From Ferruginibacter sp. (GTDB taxonomy: Bacteria; Bacteroidota; Bacteroidia; Chitinophagales; Chitinophagaceae): 64,000 nucleotides of DNA. Each line of letters starts with the position of its first letter. Position 1 is the first letter of the stretch. The translations under genes and the position numbers were made by a program. The notes beneath the pieces are model-generated. The model ran no database searches. It was not told the origin of the DNA and saw only the letters and a list, made by a program, of their open reading frames with translations. The stretch is from positions 186,001 to 250,000 of the forward strand of contig JABFRP010000003.1 in assembly GCA_013141115.1 (NCBI GenBank). Direction: 5' to 3'. Shown here in pieces: positions 17,595 through 26,200 of this stretch.

Positions 17595-18611
17595 ATGAGT
17601 ATTAACCGCAGAGTACAAACACTGGACGAATTTACCATTCAGCAATTACGTGATTTTCCACAGGCAACAGGAGAATTGTCGAGTTTGCTAAGGGATATTG
17701 GCCTGGCAGCAAAAAGGGTAAATGTAGAAGTAAATAAAGCGGGCCTGGTAGATATTTTAGGTGATGCCGGCTCGATGAATGTGCAGGGTGAAGAGGTGAA
17801 AAAACTGGATATTTTTGCCAACAACCAGTTTGTTGGTGTATTGCGCCACGGTATCAGTTGTGCAGGTATTGGCAGCGAGGAGCTGGATGATGTGGTGATA
17901 TTTGATGATGAAGTTAGTAATGCCAGTAAATATGTAGTGTTGTTTGATCCTTTAGATGGCAGTAGCAATATTGATGTGAATGTTTCTATTGGCACCATCT
18001 TTAGTGTGTACCGCCGTGTGAGCGAATTGGGTAAACCTGCAATTGAAGCAGATTTTTTACAGCCGGGTGTTAAGCAGGTGGCAGCAGGTTATATTATTTA
18101 TGGTTCATCTACCATGATGGTGTATGCTACCAGAAGAGGCGTGAATGGTTTTACATTGGATCAATCTATTGGAGAGTTTACATTAAGCCACCCGGATATT
18201 AAATGCCCCGAAACCGGTAAATTTTATTCAGTAAACCATGGCAACTTTTTTCAGTACGAAGAGAATGTAAAAAAATACATTAACGAATGCCAGAAAAAAA
18301 CAAAAGAAAACGGCGGGCCATACACCCAGCGTTATATTGGAAGTATGGTGGCAGATATACATCGTAATTTAATAAAAGGCGGCATATTTATGTACCCTGC
18401 TGTATTAGATAAACCCAAAGGTAAATTAAGGGTAATGTACGAGTGTAACCCTTGTGCATTTATAATTGAAGTAGCAGGCGGAAAAGCTACTAATGGTAAA
18501 CAAAGAATGCTGGAAGTGCAGCCCACAGGATTACATCAGCGTACACCATTTTTTGCCGGCAGTAAATTAATGATGGAAGAACTGGAAAGTTTTATGAATG
18601 GAGAAGTATAA
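17595..18611 (+). CDS. fbp: Class I fructose-1,6-bisphosphatase
   Basis: The gluconeogenic enzyme removes the 1-phosphate of fructose 1,6-bisphosphate. The 338-residue protein has the metal-binding motif VLFDPLDGSSNIDVNVSIGT (about 116-135) and the active-site signature KLRVMYECNPCAFIIEVAGG (about 275-294). It begins with RVQTLDEFTIQQL, usual for bacterial class I enzymes. It is divergent from the aspartate kinase gene, which starts 109 bp away. Confidence 0.97.
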   Translation: MSINRRVQTLDEFTIQQLRDFPQATGELSSLLRDIGLAAKRVNVEVNKAGLVDILGDAGSMNVQGEEVKKLDIFANNQFVGVLRHGISCAGIGSEELDDVVIFDDEVSNASKYVVLFDPLDGSSNIDVNVSIGTIFSVYRRVSELGKPAIEADFLQPGVKQVAAGYIIYGSSTMMVYATRRGVNGFTLDQSIGEFTLSHPDIKCPETGKFYSVNHGNFFQYEENVKKYINECQKKTKENGGPYTQRYIGSMVADIHRNLIKGGIFMYPAVLDKPKGKLRVMYECNPCAFIIEVAGGKATNGKQRMLEVQPTGLHQRTPFFAGSKLMMEELESFMNGEV

Positions 18612-18652
18612 ATTTTCAGTTGCTGTTAATTAAAAAAGATCGTTGTGTTTTT

Positions 18653-19108
18653 ATGGTAGAGATCATTGCATTTGAAAATAAATACAAGCCGGATTTTTAC
18701 AAGCTTAATATTGTATGGCTCGATAAGTATAACCTTACCGAAAGTCATGACCTCGAAATACTGAATCATCCGGAAGAAACAATTATTAACAATGGCGGTT
18801 TTATATGGCTGGCTAAATCGGCAGGTGAAATTGTTGGTTCTGCAGCATTAATTAAAGAAGCCGATGATATATTTGAGTTAGCTAAAATGGCTGTGGACGA
18901 TGCCCACCAGGGAAAAGGCATTAGTAAATTATTAATAGAAACTTGTATTGCTAAGGCAAACGAAATTGGCGCAAAAAAAATAGAATTATTTTCCAACCAC
19001 CAGTTAACAACAGCATTGGGGTTGTACCAAAAATATGGCTTTCATCATGTTGATGTAACTAATTCGCCGTTTACTACAGCGGATGTAAAAATGGAAATGG
19101 ATTTGTAA
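18653..19108 (+). CDS. GNAT-family N-acetyltransferase
   Basis: I chose ATG 18653 (MVEIIAFENKYKPDFYKLN) over the in-frame TTG at 18620, giving 151 residues. The acetyl-CoA-binding motif A is visible as LAKMAVDDAHQGKGISKLLIETCIAK, with Q-G-K-G-I. It ends with a YQKYGF motif B. It acetylates an unknown small molecule or protein. It sits 41 bp after fbp and 9 bp before the ABC ATPase gene, so the three may share a transcript. Confidence 0.88.
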   Translation: MVEIIAFENKYKPDFYKLNIVWLDKYNLTESHDLEILNHPEETIINNGGFIWLAKSAGEIVGSAALIKEADDIFELAKMAVDDAHQGKGISKLLIETCIAKANEIGAKKIELFSNHQLTTALGLYQKYGFHHVDVTNSPFTTADVKMEMDL

Positions 19109-19117
19109 ATTGTATTT

Positions 19118-19876
19118 ATGAACACTATTATATCGGTTAAAAACTTAAAAAAGAATTACGGCAATTTTGCAGCGGTAAAAGGTATTTCCTTTGATGTATA
19201 TGAAGGAGAGATATTTGGATTGCTGGGCCCCAATGGTGCAGGCAAATCTACCACGCTGGAAATTATAGAAACGCTGAGAGATAAAACCAGTGGCGAAGTA
19301 ATTGTAGATGGATTAGATCTGGATAAAAGCCCTAATGAAATAAAAAAAATCATTGGGGTACAACTGCAAACATCCGGTTTTTACCCCGGCCTTACTTTAA
19401 TAGAATTAATAGAATTATTTAGTGGCTTATACAATCAGCAGGTAAACCCGATGGAGTTATTAAAGCTGGTAAACCTGGAAGACAAAGCCAAAAATAAATA
19501 TAAGGAAATGAGTGGCGGACAAAAGCAACGTTTTTCCATTGCCACCACACTCATCAACAAACCTAAAATTATTTTTTTAGATGAACCTACAACAGGTCTT
19601 GATCCGCAGGCGAGAAGAAATTTGTGGGATCTGATAGAGGACATCAGGGCAAAAGGCGCCACCGTTATCATTACTACACATTATATGGATGAAGCGGAGC
19701 AACTTTGCGACCGTATTGCTATTATTGATGAGGGTAAAATAATTTCTTTGGATTCTCCTGATAAAATGATTGACGACCTGGTAGCATCAGGGTTTGAAAA
19801 ACCCAAACAAATAAAAGCGGCAAACCTGGAAGATGTTTTTATACGGCTTACCGGAAAAGAAATGAGAGACGAATAA
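19118..19876 (+). CDS. ABC transporter ATP-binding protein without adjacent permease
   Basis: This is a 252-residue ABC ATPase of the DrrA/CcmA-like drug or polymer exporter group. Walker A is GLLGPNGAGKSTT, the signature is EMSGGQKQR and Walker B is PKIIFLDEPTTGLDP, followed by the H-loop TTHYMDEAEQLCDR. The last 30 residues are the C-terminal extension of this group, with a DVFIRLTGK end. No membrane permease gene lies next to it; the next gene is an FKBP isomerase. The permease may be elsewhere. Confidence 0.93.
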   Translation: MNTIISVKNLKKNYGNFAAVKGISFDVYEGEIFGLLGPNGAGKSTTLEIIETLRDKTSGEVIVDGLDLDKSPNEIKKIIGVQLQTSGFYPGLTLIELIELFSGLYNQQVNPMELLKLVNLEDKAKNKYKEMSGGQKQRFSIATTLINKPKIIFLDEPTTGLDPQARRNLWDLIEDIRAKGATVIITTHYMDEAEQLCDRIAIIDEGKIISLDSPDKMIDDLVASGFEKPKQIKAANLEDVFIRLTGKEMRDE

Positions 19877-19915
19877 AATATCTCAAATAAAATTTAAAAC
19901 AAAAAGTAAAAGTAA

Positions 19916-20653
19916 ATGAAGAAAGTATTTGTATTGACGATGGCGCTGGGAGCATTTTTTTATGGCAGCGCTCAAAAAACAAAAGTTGTTGCAAAGCCTG
20001 CAGCAAAACCTGCTGTAGCAAAAGCAGCATTTAAAAATTTGATAGATAGTTTTAGTTATGCAGCAGGGTACAATGTGGCTAACAATATGAAAGCGCAAAA
20101 AATCAGCAGGATAAATCCTGTGATAATGCAAAAAGCGATAGATGACGTATACAAAGGGAAACAGCCCATGTTAACGGTAGAACAAATGAATGTTTGTATG
20201 CAAAAACAAATTGATGATTTTTCAAAAGCATCATCAGCAGCAGAAATTGCAAAAGGGGTTGCATTTTTAGATGCCAATAAAAAAAGAAAAGAAGTAACTA
20301 CACTGCCCAGTGGTTTACAATACGAAGTATTGGCAAGTGCACCAGACAGTGCTGTAATTAAACCAAGAACAATTGATACGGTGGTTGTAAACTATGCAGG
20401 TACATTAATTGATGGCCGTGAGTTTGATAACTCTTATAAACGTGGCCAGCCTGCAATATTTCAGGTAACAGGTGTAATAAGGGGGTGGATAGAAATTTTA
20501 CAAATGATGAGAGTAGGAGATAAGTGGAAAGTATATATTCCTACTGAACTGGCGTATTACTTAAACCCAAGAGACCCTAATCAAATTCCTCCGGGGGCCG
20601 CTTTAATATTTGAAATAACATTAGAAGGAATTAAACCAGCAGCAACACAATAA
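19916..20653 (+). CDS. Exported FKBP-type peptidyl-prolyl isomerase
   Basis: This 245-residue protein has a signal peptide (VLTMALGAFFYGSAQ). A helical FkpA/Mip-like N-terminal dimerisation region (residues ~35-135) is followed by the FKBP domain. The FKBP motif is YAGTLIDGREFDNSYKRGQP, then VTGVIRGWIEILQMMRVGDK, and it ends GAALIFEITLEGI. It folds envelope proteins by isomerising Xaa-Pro bonds. The TAA stop overlaps the ATG of the next gene by one base (20653), so the two are coupled. Confidence 0.94.
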   Translation: MKKVFVLTMALGAFFYGSAQKTKVVAKPAAKPAVAKAAFKNLIDSFSYAAGYNVANNMKAQKISRINPVIMQKAIDDVYKGKQPMLTVEQMNVCMQKQIDDFSKASSAAEIAKGVAFLDANKKRKEVTTLPSGLQYEVLASAPDSAVIKPRTIDTVVVNYAGTLIDGREFDNSYKRGQPAIFQVTGVIRGWIEILQMMRVGDKWKVYIPTELAYYLNPRDPNQIPPGAALIFEITLEGIKPAATQ

Positions 20654-21192
20654 TGGAACAGGATTTAAGATACCCCATTGGTAAATACGAAGCGCAACCT
20701 TTTTCTGATAAGCAATTACAGGAATGGTTGATTGATATAAAAAATTTACCACAGCATTTAGAGAACGCTGTTTTAAATTTAGATGCAGCACAGTTAGATA
20801 CTGTTTACCGTGAAGGCGGATGGATGGTGAAGCAGGTGGTGCATCACGTAGCAGACAGCCATATGAATGCTTATACCCGTTTTAAACTGGGGCTTACAGA
20901 AGTCAATCCCACCATAAGGCCATACGATGAAGTGGCCTGGGCTGAAATGAAAGATTCTTTAGAATTACCTATTAATATATCGCTTACGTTGCTGCATGCA
21001 TTGCATAGCCGTTGGTATCATATTCTTAAAAATTTGTCAGAGGTGGATCTGCAAAAAACAGTTTTTCATCCCGAGCATAAAAAGGAAATGACCTTGTGGT
21101 TTTTGCTGGGTATGTATGCCTGGCATGGCCGGCACCATGTAGCGCATATCACCAGCTTAAGAGAAAGAATGAAATGGAATGGAATTAGTTAA
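20653..21192 (+). CDS. DinB/YfiT-like bacillithiol S-transferase family protein
   Basis: This 179-residue four-helix DinB-fold protein resembles YfiT/BstA of Bacillus, a metal-dependent enzyme that joins bacillithiol to electrophiles. It starts LRYPIGKYEAQPFSDKQLQ, matching that subgroup. The metal-binding His residues appear in VVHHVADSHMNAYTRF and in WHGRHHVAHITSLRER. A bacillithiol synthesis gene (bshB1, 56854-57618) is in the same window, which fits. It is coupled to the FKBP gene by a TAATG overlap. Confidence 0.88.
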   Translation: MEQDLRYPIGKYEAQPFSDKQLQEWLIDIKNLPQHLENAVLNLDAAQLDTVYREGGWMVKQVVHHVADSHMNAYTRFKLGLTEVNPTIRPYDEVAWAEMKDSLELPINISLTLLHALHSRWYHILKNLSEVDLQKTVFHPEHKKEMTLWFLLGMYAWHGRHHVAHITSLRERMKWNGIS

Positions 21193-21216
21193 TTAGTTTA
21201 TAGGTTGAGTGCTAAG

Positions 21217-21247
21217 CTAAACCTCTAAATCTCTAAACTCCTAAACC
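21217..21247. repeat. Short CTAAACCT-like tract
   Basis: The sequence ctaaacctctaaatctctaaac just upstream of the NUDIX gene is an imperfect copy of the CTAAACCT tandem repeat found at 47401-47448. Confidence 0.4.
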
Positions 21248-21253
21248 AACAAA

Positions 21254-21808
21254 ATGAACTGGAAAACATTATCCTCAAAATATTTAAGTAAACATATTTA
21301 TTTTACTGCAAGAGAAGATCGTTGCGAAATGCCCGATGGCACAATTGTGGATCCGTACTTTGTGGTGGAATTACCCACCAGTGTTTGTGCAATGGCCATT
21401 ACAGAAGATAACGAAGTGGTTTTGGTAAAACAATTCCGCCACCCTTTGCAGGAAACTTTACTTGAAATTCCCGGTGGATTTATTGATAAAGGAGAAGATG
21501 AAAAGGTTGCTGTTGCCCGTGAATTGCTGGAAGAAACCGGCTACGAATTTTCTTCCATTGATTATTTGGGAAGAATAGCGGCCAACCCTGGTGTACTGGA
21601 TAATTATACCGGTTTGTTTTTAGCAAGGGGAGGAAAGAAAACAAAACAACAGCAGCTGGATCATAATGAGGAGATTGAAATTATACTGATGCCTTTGGAA
21701 GAAGTGAGGCAAATGCTGTATAAAAATGAAATTAAACAAGCCCTGCATACGGGCTGTATGTTTTATGCATTTCAAAAGCTGGATGCAGAAAAACAGGACA
21801 GCTTTTAA
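21254..21808 (+). CDS. NUDIX hydrolase, ADP-ribose pyrophosphatase-like
   Basis: This 184-residue protein has the Nudix box GGFIDKGEDEKVAVARELLEETGY (read as GX5EX7REUXEEXGU), at about residues 75-98. The N-terminal beta strand and the VVLVKQFRHPLQETLLEIPG lead-in are typical of ADP-ribose and nucleoside-diphosphate-sugar pyrophosphatases. It probably removes or recycles such nucleotides. It stands 61 bp after the DinB gene and may be co-transcribed with it. Confidence 0.9.
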   Translation: MNWKTLSSKYLSKHIYFTAREDRCEMPDGTIVDPYFVVELPTSVCAMAITEDNEVVLVKQFRHPLQETLLEIPGGFIDKGEDEKVAVARELLEETGYEFSSIDYLGRIAANPGVLDNYTGLFLARGGKKTKQQQLDHNEEIEIILMPLEEVRQMLYKNEIKQALHTGCMFYAFQKLDAEKQDSF

Positions 21809-21863
21809 TTATATGAATTGTACTAATTCGTGTAATTGGTTTTGAATTAGTGTAATCAAAAAA

Positions 21864-23162
21864 TTACCTGTAATCTACTTCCCCCACTAAAAATACACTT
21901 CCGCAAACAATGATAAGATCTGTAGCAGTGGCTTTTTGTTTTGCTGCTGCTACAGCTTTATTTACATCATCAAATGTATTGCCGTGTAAATTAAATGTAG
22001 CTGCTTTAGTTTGCAATTCTGCTGCGGCCATTGCCCTGGGTATATGTGCATGGGTAAAATAATAATTAGCACCTGCAGGTAATAGTGATAATACTTTTTC
22101 TACTTCTTTATCTTTTACCATGCCAATAATAAAATGTGTATGTGCCGCAGCTGTATTGGTAACTGTTAATTGATTGATTACTTGCTTTATGCCATCTTCG
22201 TTGTGTGCAACATCTAAAACTGTAGTGGGGTTTTGGTCAATCACATCCCAGCGGCCATGCAACCCGGTAATTTTTTTGGTGTTGGCTAATGCAAGTTTCT
22301 CTGCTTCGTTTTTTATTATAAAACCATGCTGTATTAAAATACCTTCGGCACATAAAACGGTACACAGGTTTTTAGTTTGATAAAAACCATTAAGGTCGAG
22401 AGAAAACTCTTCTGTAATACTATGTTCAATACTGGTTACTAAACAATGTAATGATTGTATGGTTGATGTAACGTTGGTTACTTTATAATCATCTTGTGCA
22501 AAATAAATGGGAGCGTTGCATTCTTTTGCTTTGGTGGTAAAAATGTTTTTTGTTTCCGGTAAATATTCGCCAATTACAACAGGTATATTTGGTTTAATGA
22601 TACCGGCTTTTTCTCCGGCAATTTCCTGCAGGGTATTGCCTAAAATATTCATGTGGTCGTAACCAATATTGGTTATTATTGATAGCAGGGGAGTGATGAT
22701 ATTGGTACTATCTAACCTGCCGCCCAGGCCGGTTTCAATAACTGCAATATCCACTTTTTGCTCTGCAAAATAATCAAATGCCATGGCTACAGTTAACTCA
22801 AAAAAAGAAGGCTCTGTTTCTGCTGATATTTTTTTAGTACGCTCTACAAAATCAGTCACAAAATCTTTACTGATCATTTCGCCATCTACTTTTATCCGCT
22901 CTCTGAAATCTTTTAAATGCGGCGAAGTGTATAAACCTGTTTTATAACCTGCTTGTTGCAAAATGGCTGCCAGCATGTGGCTGGTACTGCCTTTGCCGTT
23001 GGTGCCGGCAATATGAATGCTTTTAAATTTTGTTTGCGGATTATCGATAGCGTTGCAAAGTGCAATGGTATTGTGCAGGTCTTTTTTATAGGCGGCAGCA
23101 CCAATGCGGCTAAACATGGGCAAATGCTGGTACAAATAGTCGATCGTTTGCTGATAGTTCAT
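21864..23162 (-). CDS. folC: Folylpolyglutamate / dihydrofolate synthase
   Basis: FolC makes dihydrofolate from dihydropteroate and adds glutamates to folates. I chose ATG 23162 (MNYQQTIDYLYQHLPMFSRI), giving 432 residues, instead of the upstream ATG at 23216. Key motifs are SIHIAGTNGKGSTSHMLAAI (P-loop), HLKDFRERIKVDG and the ATP-binding VAVIETGLGGRLDSTNII. It ends with the Mur-ligase C-terminal domain. The gene follows tonB by ~100 bp on the same strand. Confidence 0.94.
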   Translation of the reverse strand: MNYQQTIDYLYQHLPMFSRIGAAAYKKDLHNTIALCNAIDNPQTKFKSIHIAGTNGKGSTSHMLAAILQQAGYKTGLYTSPHLKDFRERIKVDGEMISKDFVTDFVERTKKISAETEPSFFELTVAMAFDYFAEQKVDIAVIETGLGGRLDSTNIITPLLSIITNIGYDHMNILGNTLQEIAGEKAGIIKPNIPVVIGEYLPETKNIFTTKAKECNAPIYFAQDDYKVTNVTSTIQSLHCLVTSIEHSITEEFSLDLNGFYQTKNLCTVLCAEGILIQHGFIIKNEAEKLALANTKKITGLHGRWDVIDQNPTTVLDVAHNEDGIKQVINQLTVTNTAAAHTHFIIGMVKDKEVEKVLSLLPAGANYYFTHAHIPRAMAAAELQTKAATFNLHGNTFDDVNKAVAAAKQKATATDLIIVCGSVFLVGEVDYR

Positions 23163-23270
23163 TAAATATACATTCAGCAGCAAATGTAGGTAAAGCTGAA
23201 TAAAGATATTTCGCACAAGAGTGCGACGCCAATGCGGCTGACTAAAGAAATATTGCCGGGTAACAAAAAA

Positions 23271-24137
23271 TTACTGCACTTTAAAATTAAACGGTACCAC
23301 TACATCAGAGGTATGATCACTTTTATCAAACTGTATGTTAGGCAAATAACTTCTGATGGCATCCGCATATCTTGAATCACTACTGGTAGAGCCTTTATCA
23401 AAACCTGTAAATACCCCTCTTCCTTCTGGGTTAACTTTTATTTTAGCAAAAATAGTACCCTTTGGGAGGTCGCCCATGAAAATATAATTGTTTACAATTT
23501 TTCTGTCGCCTTTTGACACTCTCAATCCCCCGCCACCAGTTCTGCCTCCCGGATTATTGCCATAGCTATCCGGCTTACCACTTGGGTCTCCAGCATCTCC
23601 TTTACCACCGGGTTTGTTGCCTTCGTATTTGTAACCATTATCTTCAGTTGCGCCATTACCGGTGCCGGTTTTGGGGCCACTGTAACCTGCAATTTTTGGT
23701 TTTTGTGGTTTTGGTTCTGCAACTACTGCAGGTGTTGGCGTATTATTTTTTACTGGCTGGGTAGTAGGTTGTTTTGGCAACACCGTTGTTTTGGGGGTTG
23801 GCTTTTCGGGCTTAACTACTGGTGCTGCTTCTTCATCTTCTTTTTCGTCGGGCTGTAAATCAGGTGCAGGATCGTTATTTGCCGCTACCGGTGTTTGTTG
23901 TTGTTGCTCTGCAGGCTCATCGCCGGGTGATTTATCTCCTTTAATTAAAGGTTGTACTGTCCCAAATCCTTCATCATAGTTACCTAAATTAATTTCAATA
24001 AGGTCTTGCACCACCGGCGTTGGTGGTGGCGGAATGATCCAGGTCCAGAAAATAGCGATCAATATAAATGCCACAACAATGGTGGTGGTATATATAAATG
24101 CTTTCCTGTTTTTTTCAGCTTCAAATGTTGCAGACAT
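23271..24137 (-). CDS. TonB-family energy transducer
   Basis: TonB couples the inner-membrane proton gradient to outer-membrane TonB-dependent receptors. ATG 24137 (MSATFEAEKNRKAFIYTTT) gives 288 residues; an ATG at 24155 is an alternative. One membrane helix is at residues ~14-36, followed by WIIPPPPTP. A long Pro/Lys/Glu and Gly-rich periplasmic spacer (residues ~60-200) leads to a C-terminal TonB domain ending VVVPFNFKVQ. The usual exbB and exbD neighbours are absent here. It is the energy partner that the 38.8-kb receptor would need. Confidence 0.9.
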   Translation of the reverse strand: MSATFEAEKNRKAFIYTTTIVVAFILIAIFWTWIIPPPPTPVVQDLIEINLGNYDEGFGTVQPLIKGDKSPGDEPAEQQQQTPVAANNDPAPDLQPDEKEDEEAAPVVKPEKPTPKTTVLPKQPTTQPVKNNTPTPAVVAEPKPQKPKIAGYSGPKTGTGNGATEDNGYKYEGNKPGGKGDAGDPSGKPDSYGNNPGGRTGGGGLRVSKGDRKIVNNYIFMGDLPKGTIFAKIKVNPEGRGVFTGFDKGSTSSDSRYADAIRSYLPNIQFDKSDHTSDVVVPFNFKVQ

Positions 24138-24258
24138 AGTAGTTGTATAGTACATAGTAAAGATATTCAATTTTCTATAACGATGCAAAACCATACCAAA
24201 GTGACTACGCATTGTTAAAACTTTAACAAAATAAAAAGGAATAGCTACTGGCTGTGAA

Positions 24259-24330
24259 GATTTACACAGATTAAAAGGAAAACGAAATGGATGTATTTAT
24301 TTAATCCGTGTAAATCCATATAATCCGTGA
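24259..24330. repeat. Interspersed 'atccgtgtaaatcc' repeat
   Basis: An imperfect inverted pair, gatttacacagattaaaa and ttaatccgtgtaaatcc, resembles the widespread Bacteroidota 'aatccgtgtaaatccgtg' intergenic repeat. It lies between tonB and the 65-residue gene. Confidence 0.45.
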
Positions 24331-24361
24331 CTAAAATAAAAAAGCATGGCCTGGGCCATGC
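24330..24361 (-). terminator. Terminator of the 65-residue gene
   Basis: The inverted repeat GCATGGC-CTGG-GCCATGC (24344-24361) is followed on the minus strand by TTTTTTATTTT. It lies 49 bp downstream of the small gene's stop. That supports the small gene as a real transcript. Confidence 0.7.
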
Positions 24362-24410
24362 ATGTTTAAACTAAAAGAATTATTTTATTTTAAGAAAATA
24401 AAAGCAACAC

Positions 24411-24608
24411 TTAATTAGACCACCTTCTCATCATAGAAGCTGTGGTCCTTTGTCTTTTTTGAACATTCCATAAATCTACCACACCAAATGAACGGGCGGG
24501 TATTACGGTTTTTAGATCAACAGCAAGGGTTTCTTTTGTTTCCTTAAATAGTTCTTTTAGTTCACTCTTGTTGATACGGGCACCTATGCCCATGACATCA
24601 CTTTTCAT
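24411..24608 (-). CDS. Small conserved-looking protein, 65 residues
   Basis: This 65-residue protein has a charged helical N-terminus (INKSELKELFKETKE) and a C-terminal FGVVDLWNVQKRQRTTASM motif before a basic MRRWSN end. I recall similar 'xxDLWNxQrxxrT...RR' tails on small proteins of Bacteroidota, but cannot name a function. It could be a peptide or precursor, but no modifying enzyme lies nearby. It is monocistronic with its own terminator and a possible TATATTTG -7 element at 24741-24748 (minus strand). Confidence is moderate because of its short length. Confidence 0.6.
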   Translation of the reverse strand: MKSDVMGIGARINKSELKELFKETKETLAVDLKTVIPARSFGVVDLWNVQKRQRTTASMMRRWSN

Positions 24609-24991
24609 ATCTCTGTTTTTAATTTAAATTGTTATCCTGTCAGGGTGCTGTCTAAAATTTAACGGACTGGCAGGGCGGATTATCAGTAGCAAATAATGGG
24701 CTTAAAACCTTTTATAACGCAGTATTACTGAATTGCGACGCAAATATACAGGGCTTTCAGGTGCTGTAAAGAATAATAATTTAATAACACTGTTATGGCT
24801 AAGTATAAAAAATTATGTTAAAGCGCTTTACTGTGGTGGATTACAGGCGTTATCTTTTATTACAGCCAAACTGTTTTTTAAGCCTTGCAGTGTTGTTTAA
24901 ATAAAATTTGGCGGCTTAGAGGATATTTTTTGTAAGAAAACCATTGTTTTAAAAATGATTGTAACATTGTGATAATATAAAAAATGCATTT
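24609..24991. other. Intergenic region without a gene
   Basis: These 383 bp contain no reading frame I would defend. They separate the divergent 65-residue gene and the racemase-like gene. A minus-strand TATATTTG at 24741-24748 could be the -7 element of the small gene, with no clear -33 partner. Confidence 0.5.
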
Positions 24992-25687
24992 ATGAAAACA
25001 ATTGGAATAATTGGCGGCCTAACCTGGCATTCAACTTTAGATTATTACAGGCTATTGAATGAAATGGTAAATAAACGTTTAGGTGGAGCACACGCCGCAA
25101 AGGTTATTTTAAACTCGGTTGATTTTGCCGAAATAAAAGTTTTAACCGAGGCCCAGGATTGGGAAGGGATTGCAGTGATTATTTGCAAAGCAGCAAAATC
25201 GCTGGAGATTGCAGGCGCCGATTGTATTATAATTGGGGCCAACACCATGCATAAAATTGCCGGCGAAATACAAGCAGCAGTAACCATTCCGGTAATACAT
25301 ATTGCTGCAGTAACTGCGGCAGCAATAAAAAATAAGGGATTAAAAAAAGTGGCATTGCTGGGTACAAAATATACCATGCAATTAGATTTTTATAAAGCTA
25401 AGCTTGCAGAAAATGGGATTGAAACCATTATACCCGGCACAACAGATATTGAATATATTAACAACGCTATTTACAATGAGTTTAGCTCAGGATTATTTTT
25501 GCCAGAAACAAAAGCAGAATACCTGCGGATAATTGATATATTGATTGAGCAAGGCGCCGAAGGAATTATTTTGGGCTGCACCGAGATCCCTATTTTAATA
25601 AAACAGGAAGATTGTAGTCTTCCTGTTTTTGATACTGCATTTATACATGCTGCCGCAGCAGTAGATTTTGCGTTGACTGATCAGTAG
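24992..25687 (+). CDS. Aspartate/glutamate racemase-family protein, first catalytic residue replaced
   Basis: This 231-residue protein aligns with E. coli YgeA along its length: KTIGIIGGLTWHSTLDYYR, NSVDFAEIKVL, HIAAVTAAAIKNKGLKKVAL and GAEGIILGCTEIPILI. In two-base racemases the first acid/base residue lies before N-T in a C/T-N-T-x-H motif. Here the motif is GANTMHK, so the position is Ala, while the second Cys (GCTEI, about 195) is kept. It may be a racemase with altered chemistry or have another role. It is a single gene. Confidence 0.85.
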   Translation: MKTIGIIGGLTWHSTLDYYRLLNEMVNKRLGGAHAAKVILNSVDFAEIKVLTEAQDWEGIAVIICKAAKSLEIAGADCIIIGANTMHKIAGEIQAAVTIPVIHIAAVTAAAIKNKGLKKVALLGTKYTMQLDFYKAKLAENGIETIIPGTTDIEYINNAIYNEFSSGLFLPETKAEYLRIIDILIEQGAEGIILGCTEIPILIKQEDCSLPVFDTAFIHAAAAVDFALTDQ

Positions 25688-25696
25688 AAAAACGGG

Positions 25697-26128
25697 TTAT
25701 AGTTTTTCAAACGTCAGGTAATCTGTTCCGCTGCCACCACCACTTACATCTTCCAGTTTTATTTTAACACTTGTTTTTTCAGTAATATGCCAGTCGCCTT
25801 TTAACTCATCTAATGGAGGAGTGCTCCCTATCTCTAAATACAATTTATTCTGGCTGTCATCATTGTAAGAATTCCAGGTTCCGTTTGTAGCAATACTACC
25901 TGAAATAGCAGTAACAGAACCTCCGCTTGTAAAGGTAAAAGTGTAACCGGTAAAGTTGGAGGTTTCATCAATACCACTATCGTTGTAATAGGTTATTCTC
26001 CAGATACCCTGCGTAACTAAAGCACTTGTTTGCAAAGTGGTACTACTTGAAGTGTCGTCTTTTTTACAGGCAATAAAAAATGTTGCCAATAAAAAAGTAA
26101 TTGTAGTAAGGCTTATTATTTTTTTCAT
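25697..26128 (-). CDS. Lipocalin-like lipoprotein
   Basis: This 143-residue lipoprotein has a lipobox (TFFIACKKD, Cys at about 21) and a Ser/Thr linker. A single beta-barrel-like domain follows, with GIWRITYYNDSG and NGTWNSYNDDSQNKLYLEIG. The pattern matches lipocalin-like domains common in Bacteroidota. The ligand is unknown. It converges with the racemase-like gene (9 bp between stops). Confidence 0.75.
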   Translation of the reverse strand: MKKIISLTTITFLLATFFIACKKDDTSSSTTLQTSALVTQGIWRITYYNDSGIDETSNFTGYTFTFTSGGSVTAISGSIATNGTWNSYNDDSQNKLYLEIGSTPPLDELKGDWHITEKTSVKIKLEDVSGGGSGTDYLTFEKL

Positions 26129-26200
26129 AAAAAGTGTGTTAGATACAATACTCTGTATGAAATAATGATGCCAAGATTGCTTTACGGCTGTTAATTTGTA

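Noticed and set aside
23513..23764. Long plus-strand frames opposite the TonB Pro/Gly-rich spacer
   Set aside because: They arise from the low-complexity spacer of TonB; TonB has clear domains at both ends.
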